Part shown: one piece after another, positions 7,299-12,506 of the stretch
How positions within the stretch are numbered: position 1 is the first letter of the stretch
Layout of the letters: each line of letters begins with the position of its first letter
Assembly (NCBI GenBank): GCA_001805375.1
Contig: MHFY01000015.1
Span: forward strand, 12,433 to 26,918
From: Omnitrophica WOR_2 bacterium GWA2_47_8
GTDB taxonomy: Bacteria > Omnitrophota > Gorgyraeia > Zapsychrales > GWA2-47-8
DNA length: 14,486 bases
Direction of reading: 5' to 3'
Notes under the pieces: generated by a model
Told to the model about the DNA's origin: nothing
Seen by the model: only the letters and a program-made list of their open reading frames with translations
Databases searched by the model: none
Program-made: the position numbers and the translations under genes

Positions 7299-7321
7299 AA
7301 ACATTCATTTTGTGGTTTAAT
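7292..7321 (+). promoter_or_regulatory. Possible promoter of the ygfZ-like gene
   Basis: TTTTCA (7292-7297) and TTTAAT (7316-7321) are 18 nt apart, and they match the sigma-70 consensus at 4/6 and 5/6. The predicted start of transcription falls at about 7328, next to the ATG at 7329. That would make the message nearly leaderless and agrees with the lack of a Shine-Dalgarno. The -35 overlaps the 12-bp palindrome. Weak evidence. Confidence 0.3.
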
Positions 7322-7328
7322 ATTAGCG

Positions 7329-8012
7329 ATGGAAATATTCCAATTAAACAAGTCTGTACTCCATGTCCGGAATAATGCCGTTGAATTCCTCAACGGCCTG
7401 ACCACCAATGCCATGGACAAGCCCTGGAATGCCTTTGTGGATATCCACGGTATGCTCATTTCAGTGTTTGACCAGATCGTTCTCAATGAAGAAGAAGTGA
7501 TGATGGTCCTTGATAAAACAGCTGCGGAAGCTGTGCTTTCGCATCTGGATCGTTACGCGAAATTGAGCGGTGTTAAGATCGAAAAGAAAGAAGATCTCAA
7601 TGTTTGTTTTGATCTGGAAGGAAATGTACCCTTAGAGCCGCAGGATTTTTCTATTCCGCAGAAAAAAGGGCGGCTGATCATTACGAAAAGAAAGCTTACT
7701 GCCAATGTCAGCGGCGAGAAATTTACATTGTTTCGACTGCGCAATAACATCCCTCAGCAGGATATTGATTTCAAAAGGGAAGAATTCCTTTTAAATATCA
7801 GCGAGCACGATCATGTTTCTTATACCAAGGGCTGCTTTTTAGGCCAGGAGCCGATCTCGAAAGTGCATAACCGTTCAAAACCGAGTTGGAAATTGGTGGT
7901 GAAGGCGCAAGATGAATGTTCCAACGAGGAAAAGGCAAAAATGACGTCGAAAATCGCTGACCCCGCCACTCGCCGTACGACAGGATTTGTCTTTGTCAGC
8001 AATAAAGATTAA
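7329..8012 (+). CDS. ygfZ: YgfZ/GcvT-like folate-binding protein (short)
   Basis: A 227-residue member of the YgfZ/aminomethyltransferase-like family. In E. coli YgfZ is a folate-binding protein that supports iron-sulfur cluster assembly or repair. Family signs are the N-terminal V.NNAVEFLNGLTTNAMDKP (YgfZ-type FLNGxxTN) and the hallmark YTKGCFLGQEPI (KGCxxGQE) with the conserved Cys at about residue 176. It is shorter than the usual ~300+ residues, with a reduced C-terminal domain after ~195. I chose ATG 7329 over in-frame upstream starts (7179, 7266) because the related fragment at 4575 begins at the same place (MKIYPLIKK versus MEIFQLNKS) and the upstream bases hold the regulatory element of the divergent gene. 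No Shine-Dalgarno is seen. A diverged copy of its first ~30 codons is found in the chimeric ORF. Confidence 0.8.
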   Translation: MEIFQLNKSVLHVRNNAVEFLNGLTTNAMDKPWNAFVDIHGMLISVFDQIVLNEEEVMMVLDKTAAEAVLSHLDRYAKLSGVKIEKKEDLNVCFDLEGNVPLEPQDFSIPQKKGRLIITKRKLTANVSGEKFTLFRLRNNIPQQDIDFKREEFLLNISEHDHVSYTKGCFLGQEPISKVHNRSKPSWKLVVKAQDECSNEEKAKMTSKIADPATRRTTGFVFVSNKD

Positions 8013-8021
8013 TGGTATTAT
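7993..8021 (+). promoter_or_regulatory. Sigma-70-type promoter for the PLP enzyme gene
   Basis: TTGTCA (7993-7998) and TATTAT (8016-8021) are exactly 17 nt apart, each matching 5 of 6 consensus positions. The -35 lies in the last codons of the ygfZ-like gene. The predicted start near 8028 leaves a short leader containing GAGGAA (8038-8043), a good ribosome site for ATG 8052. Confidence 0.6.
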
Positions 8022-8051
8022 ATACGCCTATATTAACGAGGAATTTTAACC

Positions 8052-9191
8052 ATGGCAAAATTACGCACCAAAACCGTCCACACCGGCGTTTACAAAGACA
8101 AGGCCTATAATTCGGTCACCACCCCGATCTATCCGACGTCGACCTTTGCCTTCGAAGCCTTAGGTAAAAATAAAGGTTATGATTATACCCGCAGCGGCAA
8201 TCCGACCCGCTCGGCCCTGGAAGAAAATATCGCTGAGCTGGAAGGCGGCGTAGCCTGTTCCGTGACCGCAACCGGCATGGCCGCTATCACCGCCGTGTTA
8301 TTTAATTTTAAACCCGGCGATCATATCATCACCGGCGATGATATCTATGGCGGAACATATCGTTTATTTAAATATGTCTTTGAGCCGTTAGGTTACCAAT
8401 TTTCTTTCCTTAATATGAGGGATCTAAAGTCGGTTGAAAAGGCGGTCAAATCCAATACGAAGTTGATCTGGATCGAGACGCCTTCAAATCCGCTATTAAA
8501 CATTTTGGATATCGGTGCTTTAACCAAAATTGCCAAAAAGAAAAATATCTTAACTGCAGTCGACAATACATTTCTTTCGCCGTATTTCCAAAAACCTTTT
8601 GATTTCGGCGTTGATCTTGTTGTCCATTCCACCACCAAATACATCAACGGTCACAGCGATGTCGTCGGCGGCGCGATCATTTACAGCAACAAGAAATTAG
8701 AGGAACGAGGGCGTTATTTAGTGAATGCCTTGGGCGTTTCGGAATCCCCGTTTGATTGCTGGCTGGTTTTGCGCGGGGTCAAGACTTTGGCGCAAAGGAT
8801 GGAATCCCACCAGGAAAACGCGCTGGCCGTCGCGCAATTCTTGGAAAAACACAAAAATGTGAAGAAGGTTTATTATCCCGGCCTTAAAAGCCATCCTCAG
8901 CAGGACCTGATCAAGAAACAGATGAAAGGGTTCGGCGGGATGTTGGCCTTTGAACTGGATACCAAGAAGGTTCCTTTGGATAATCTTTTTAAGAAATTAA
9001 AATATTTCTCTTTAGCCGAATCTTTAGGCGGAGTAGAATCATTGATCGAGGCCCCTTGGTTCATGAGCCATGCCTCGATGGGTGAAAAAGCCCTGGAAGC
9101 GTCGGGCATCACCAAGGAAACGGTCCGTGTCTCGGTCGGGATCGAAGACAAGGAAGACCTGATCGATGATCTCGGCAACGCCCTGAAATAG
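8052..9191 (+). CDS. Cystathionine gamma-synthase/gamma-lyase family PLP enzyme
   Basis: A 379-residue, full-length Cys/Met-metabolism PLP enzyme (transsulfuration gamma-family, cytosolic homotetramer in known members). Motifs: PIYPTSTFAF (25-34), the phosphate-binding YDYTRSGNPT (Tyr45, Arg47), ATGMAAI (73-80), YGGTY (99-103), ETPSNP (142-147), PLP-stacking Asp171 in AVDNTF, and Schiff-base Lys196 in HSTTKYINGHSD. C-terminal motifs are SLGGVESLIEAPWFMSHASM and VRVSVGIED. The motifs fit cystathionine gamma-synthase (metB-like) or gamma-lyase/homocysteine desulfhydrase (mccB/metC-like); sequence alone does not decide between them, so no symbol is given. GAGGAA eight nt upstream supports the start. 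No other methionine or cysteine gene is next to it. It has its own promoter and is followed after 16 bp by the TPR-SPOR gene. Confidence 0.93.
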   Translation: MAKLRTKTVHTGVYKDKAYNSVTTPIYPTSTFAFEALGKNKGYDYTRSGNPTRSALEENIAELEGGVACSVTATGMAAITAVLFNFKPGDHIITGDDIYGGTYRLFKYVFEPLGYQFSFLNMRDLKSVEKAVKSNTKLIWIETPSNPLLNILDIGALTKIAKKKNILTAVDNTFLSPYFQKPFDFGVDLVVHSTTKYINGHSDVVGGAIIYSNKKLEERGRYLVNALGVSESPFDCWLVLRGVKTLAQRMESHQENALAVAQFLEKHKNVKKVYYPGLKSHPQQDLIKKQMKGFGGMLAFELDTKKVPLDNLFKKLKYFSLAESLGGVESLIEAPWFMSHASMGEKALEASGITKETVRVSVGIEDKEDLIDDLGNALK

Positions 9192-9207
9192 AACAGCAGA
9201 TCCTTTT

Positions 9208-9975
9208 ATGATCACGTTTAGAAAATATGCCGTTATTTTGGGATTCTGTTTCCTCTTCCCGACGGCCGCGTCAGCGCAGGTCAGCCTTAACGACATTGAA
9301 ACAGCGGTCATCCAGAATGACTATGCCAAGGCCCAGGATTTGGCCCGCACGTTCATCTCCCAAAACCCTCCCAAAAAAGAGATCGATGAGGCGCAGTATT
9401 ATTTAGGTTTAAGCCTATTGCGTTCCGGCCAGCCCCTGCAAGCCGAGGAAGTCTTTCATGGGGTCATCCGTTATGATCCGGAAGAAAAATTAAGGGATCA
9501 AGCTTATATCGGCCTGATCGATGTTCATTTCAGTGTAGAGCATTTTGAAGAGGCTTTGAAGGAGGCGAATGATCTGTTGGAGAAAAGCCCGCAATCCGAA
9601 TTTAAAAGCCTGATTTATTTAAAGCTGGCGCGCGGACATCTCAAATTGGCGCAATGGGAGCCGGCGGAAAAATATTTGAAGAAAATTTTGTCGGAATTTC
9701 CCAACAGTGTGGAAAATTCAATCGCCAGACGGCTCCTGGAAGAAAAGCATTATTTCGCGGTCCAGATCGGCGCCTTCGTGGAGCAGGAGCGGGCTAACCG
9801 TTTGGTTAAAGATTTGCAGGCCAAAGGCGAATACGCCTATGTTGTTGAAACAACGGACCAGGCCGGGCGTAAATTTTTCCGCGTGCGGGTCGGTCAATTC
9901 TCCGTCGTTCATGAGGCCAAACAATTGCAGGGCAAATTGGCCGAATCAGGTTTTCCTACCCAGATTTATCCATAA
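9208..9975 (+). CDS. Secreted TPR-SPOR domain protein
   Basis: A 255-residue exported protein. The signal peptide covers 1-23 (hydrophobic stretch, cut ASA/Q). About four TPR-like helical repeats occupy 26-170 (for example EAQYYLGLSLLRSGQPLQAEEVF and IYLKLARGHLKLAQWEPAEKYL), similar to YbgF/CpoB-like scaffolds. A SPOR domain follows at 181-255, beginning YFAVQIGAF with FFRVRVGQF in the middle. SPOR domains bind denuded septal peptidoglycan, so this is probably a periplasmic envelope or division-associated scaffold; the combination supports a diderm host (inference). It lies 16 bp after the PLP gene on the same strand and may be co-transcribed, although the functions are unrelated. No strong Shine-Dalgarno is seen. 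There is no lipobox Cys at the cleavage site. Confidence 0.9.
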   Translation: MITFRKYAVILGFCFLFPTAASAQVSLNDIETAVIQNDYAKAQDLARTFISQNPPKKEIDEAQYYLGLSLLRSGQPLQAEEVFHGVIRYDPEEKLRDQAYIGLIDVHFSVEHFEEALKEANDLLEKSPQSEFKSLIYLKLARGHLKLAQWEPAEKYLKKILSEFPNSVENSIARRLLEEKHYFAVQIGAFVEQERANRLVKDLQAKGEYAYVVETTDQAGRKFFRVRVGQFSVVHEAKQLQGKLAESGFPTQIYP

Positions 9976-9984
9976 TGTTTTCAA

Positions 9985-10099
9985 AAGATACAATAACCAA
10001 GAAACAATCACCAAATAAATTCTAATCTTTCAAATCCGTGTAACTGGAATTTATAATTTGATAAATTATTTGGTTATTGCTTCTTGTATCTTGGTGATT
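9985..10099. repeat. Heptad-repeat hairpin B upstream of miaA
   Basis: This fills the gap before miaA. The outer stem is AAGATACAA (9985-9993) with TTGTATCTT (10084-10092). The inner stem is CAATCACCAAATAA (from 10005) with the segment 10064-10079, separated by an unequal internal loop. The left arm divides into 7-nt units ending CAA (gatacaa, taaccaa, gaaacaa, tcaccaa), the right arm into units ending TT (ggttatt, gcttctt, gtatctt, ggtgatt). The last unit contains the GGTGA that would serve as the miaA ribosome site. Confidence 0.75.
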
Positions 10100-10101
10100 T
10101 T

Positions 10102-11022
10102 ATGAATTTTAATATTATTTTCATCGTCGGGCCCACGGCTGTTGGAAAAAGCGATGTGGCCTTTCAATTGGCCCAAAAGATCAACGGGGAGATCATCTCC
10201 TGCGATTCCATGCAGATCTACAAAGAGATCAATATCGCCAGCGGCAAGCCTTCCAAGAAAATATTAGAAAAAATACCACATCATTTGGTCGGGGTTTTAT
10301 CGGTTAAAGAAGATTTTAACGTGGCGCAGTTCTTTTCTTTGGTCGAAAAGGCGATCCAATCCATTCATAAACGAAAAAAGGTCCCCATCATTGTCGGTGG
10401 AAGCGGGCTCTATATGCAGGTTTTGTTGGATGGGATCTTTCAGCAAAAGGCAATCGACCCTAAATTAAAAATGCGTTTGGAAAAGGAATTAAAGGAGAAA
10501 GGGGCCGAGGCCCTTTATCAAAGATTAAAAAAGGTCGATCCCAACGCCGCCTTGAGGGTCCATCCCAATAATACCCGCCGGCTTATCCGGGCATTGGAGG
10601 CCAATGCGTTAAGCCAGGAACCTTTTTCGAAAGTCCGCCAGAGCCGAGACGGGCTTTTGGGTAAATATGACATTAAGATTTTTGCTTTAAACCGCAAACG
10701 CGAGGAATTGTATTCTAGGATCAACAGCCGCGTGGAAAAGATGTTTGATCATGGGATTGTCGAGGAGATAAAGGCGCTGAATACATCTTCGTTAAGCCAG
10801 ACCGCGAAGCAATTAATTGGAGTGAAGGAAGTTCTCGGATACCTGCAAGGCGAGTATGATTTGGAAAAAGCGAAATATTTGATGCAATTAAACACTCGAC
10901 ATTTCGCCAAGCGGCAGTTAACATGGTTTCGCAAGGATAAACGGTTGGAATGGATCACGATTGAAAGTGATGAACCGACACAAAATGTGGTTGAGAAAAT
11001 TTTCAGAGAAGTAAAAATTTAG
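10102..11022 (+). CDS. miaA: tRNA dimethylallyltransferase MiaA
   Basis: A 306-residue, family-length enzyme that adds a dimethylallyl group to N6 of A37 in tRNAs reading UNN codons. It shows the P-loop GPTAVGKS (10-17), DSMQIYK with the catalytic Asp, PHHLVG, GGSGLYMQ, DP(N)AAxRVHPNNTRRLIRALE, and the C-terminal TKQLIGVKEVLGYL-like and TRHFAKRQLTWFR motifs. I chose ATG 10102 (MNFNIIFIVGPT) rather than the upstream in-frame TTG at 10084, which lies inside hairpin B. GGTGA at 10093-10097 is a short-spaced ribosome site within the hairpin's right arm. hflX follows in the same orientation after 142 bp, as in many bacteria, but without the hfq often found between them. Confidence 0.95.
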   Translation: MNFNIIFIVGPTAVGKSDVAFQLAQKINGEIISCDSMQIYKEINIASGKPSKKILEKIPHHLVGVLSVKEDFNVAQFFSLVEKAIQSIHKRKKVPIIVGGSGLYMQVLLDGIFQQKAIDPKLKMRLEKELKEKGAEALYQRLKKVDPNAALRVHPNNTRRLIRALEANALSQEPFSKVRQSRDGLLGKYDIKIFALNRKREELYSRINSRVEKMFDHGIVEEIKALNTSSLSQTAKQLIGVKEVLGYLQGEYDLEKAKYLMQLNTRHFAKRQLTWFRKDKRLEWITIESDEPTQNVVEKIFREVKI

Positions 11023-11026
11023 TGGT

Positions 11027-11060
11027 TCGACTTTCGCTCACCATCCCGAGCGAGAGCCGA
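11027..11060. repeat. GC-rich REP-like palindrome after miaA
   Basis: TCGACTTTCGCTC (11027-11039) pairs with GAGCGAGAGCCGA (11048-11060) over 13 positions, with one mismatch and one G-U, around an 8-nt loop. It starts 4 nt after the miaA stop. No T-run follows, so an intrinsic terminator is doubtful. The sequence type (TTCGACT..CGCTCA..CCGAGCG) resembles dispersed REP-like palindromes from memory, which I cannot verify here. Confidence 0.55.
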
Positions 11061-11069
11061 GGGACTATC

Positions 11070-11157
11070 AGCTTTCAGGTTTCAGCATTCAGCAGCTAAC
11101 AGCTCAGAGCTAAATAGCGGCTGATGGCTGATGCCTGATGCCTGATACCTGAGAGCT
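11070..11157. repeat. Heptad-repeat hairpin C upstream of hflX
   Basis: Inverted repeat with best-paired arms 11070-11092 and 11135-11157, weaker pairing inside. It is built of 7-nt units: tttcagg, tttcagc, attcagc on the left, and tgatggc, tgatgcc, tgatgcc, tgatacc on the right. The right arm ends in GAGAGCT (11151-11157), which holds the only purine-rich candidate ribosome site for hflX (ATG 11165). Confidence 0.75.
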
Positions 11158-11164
11158 TTTAACT

Positions 11165-12406
11165 ATGCCCGAACGAGTTTTAACTGTTGTTGTCGATTAT
11201 AGGCCCGACGATGATTGGCCGCTGGAAGATGTCACCGCGGAATTAGCCGAGCTTGTGAAAACAAGCGGCGGTGAGGTTGTCACCAGCGTTCCCTGCCGGA
11301 TCGATAAACCGACCCCCACCTATTTTATCGGCTCCGGAAAGGTCGATGAGATCGCCTTGGCCTGCCAAGAGCATAATATCCAGACCGTTATTTTCAGCCA
11401 TGATCTTAAAGGTTCCCAGCAGCGCAATATCGAAGAGATCCTTAAAGTAAAAACCATAGACAGAACACAGCTCATTTTAGATATTTTTGCCAAACACGCT
11501 TCCAGCCAGGAAGGCAAGACGCAGGTGGAGTTGGCGCAACTGCAATATCTTTTACCGCGGCTGGTCGGGCAAGGCATTGAATTATCACGGCTCGGCGGCG
11601 GGATCGGGACCTTAGGGCCCGGCGAAACAAAATTGGAAGTTGACCGCCGCAGGATCTCCGATCGGATCAGCCGTTTACGTAAAGATCTGAAAGACCTGGA
11701 GACCAACCAGAACGCCAAACGCAAAAAACGCCAAGACCAAGGCATCCCGGTGATCGCGCTGGTCGGTTACACCAACGCCGGAAAATCAACGCTGCTGAAT
11801 GCCTTAACGGAATCGAATCAGGTGGTCGCGGATAAATTGTTTACCACGCTCGATTCGCTTTCGCGTCAGATGGTCCTTCCTAATAATCAAAAAGTCATTA
11901 TTTCCGACACTGTCGGATTTATCCATGAGTTGCCGCCGCATTTGATCGAGTCATTTAAGACCACGTTGATGGAGGTGACGGAGGCGGATATTTTGCTGCA
12001 TGTCCTGGACGTGAGCCATCCTAATTTTAGGCGCCTACATACGGCTGTGATGAATGTCCTGGCCGAGCTGAATGTCCACGATAAACCGATGATCACGGTC
12101 TTAAATAAGATCGACAAGATTACCGACCAAAGCTGGCTTAAGGACCTGCAAGGAAACTATGAAAGTGCCGTTTACATCTCCGCGCTTAAAGAAACAAATA
12201 TCGACGCCCTAACGAATCTGCTTATCCAGACCTTATCGCCCTTAGTGGTTGAGGTTGACGTCACGATCCCGATCAAACGTATGGACCTGGTCAATCTGGC
12301 GCATGAAAAAGGGCAAGTACTTTCTGTTAAATACTATAACGACACGATCCACCTCCGCGCGTCCCTCCCCGCCAAAGTTGCGGCTCAATTCAAAAGTTTT
12401 GCCTGA
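11165..12406 (+). CDS. hflX: Ribosome-associated GTPase HflX
   Basis: A 413-residue GTPase that in E. coli and other bacteria splits stalled or stress-arrested 70S ribosomes. The N-terminal HflX domain covers ~1-195 with the typical PTYFIGSGKVDEI (51-63), RTQLILDIFAKHASSQEGKTQVELAQLQYLLPRL (100-132), and the Gly-rich GGGIGTLGPGETKLEVDRRRI (144-164). The G domain has G1 GYTNAGKS (201-208), G2 TT (227-228) in LFTTLD, G3 DTVGFI (248-253), G4 NKID (314-317), and G5 SALK (339-342). A short C-terminal domain follows at ~365-413. All key residues are present. The ribosome site is probably GAGAG inside hairpin C. The stop codon TGA (12404-12406) is part of the regulatory palindrome that belongs to the next gene. 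Confidence 0.96.
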   Translation: MPERVLTVVVDYRPDDDWPLEDVTAELAELVKTSGGEVVTSVPCRIDKPTPTYFIGSGKVDEIALACQEHNIQTVIFSHDLKGSQQRNIEEILKVKTIDRTQLILDIFAKHASSQEGKTQVELAQLQYLLPRLVGQGIELSRLGGGIGTLGPGETKLEVDRRRISDRISRLRKDLKDLETNQNAKRKKRQDQGIPVIALVGYTNAGKSTLLNALTESNQVVADKLFTTLDSLSRQMVLPNNQKVIISDTVGFIHELPPHLIESFKTTLMEVTEADILLHVLDVSHPNFRRLHTAVMNVLAELNVHDKPMITVLNKIDKITDQSWLKDLQGNYESAVYISALKETNIDALTNLLIQTLSPLVVEVDVTIPIKRMDLVNLAHEKGQVLSVKYYNDTIHLRASLPAKVAAQFKSFA

Positions 12407-12440
12407 AAACGTTTTCTTCAACTCAACGCTCCTATCTTGT
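12403..12440 (+). promoter_or_regulatory. Shared upstream element copy 2: CTGAAAACGTTTTC-N17-ATCTTGT
   Basis: CTGAAAACGTTTTC (12403-12416) overlaps the hflX stop codon. After exactly 17 nt ATCTTGT follows (12434-12440), then 66 nt to ATG 12507. A possible promoter is TTGTTT (12437-12442), 16 nt, then TATTCT (12459-12464), which would place the palindrome centre near -60, a common activator position (inference). This matches the element upstream of the beta-helix gene at 7261-7298 (minus). Confidence 0.6.
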
Positions 12441-12506
12441 TTTAAAACTTACAGATGTTATTCTTTAAGAGACATTTATTATTGACGATATGATAAGGAA
12501 GACCAA

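Noticed and set aside
7179..7328. Upstream in-frame extension of the ygfZ-like gene (starts at 7179 or 7266)
   Set aside because: The N-terminal extension has no family similarity, overlaps the regulatory palindrome and the beta-helix leader, and the related fragment at 4575 starts at the position equal to 7329.
10084..10101. TTG start of miaA at 10084
   Set aside because: It lies in the arm of hairpin B with no ribosome site. The ATG at 10102 gives the usual short N-terminus before the P-loop.
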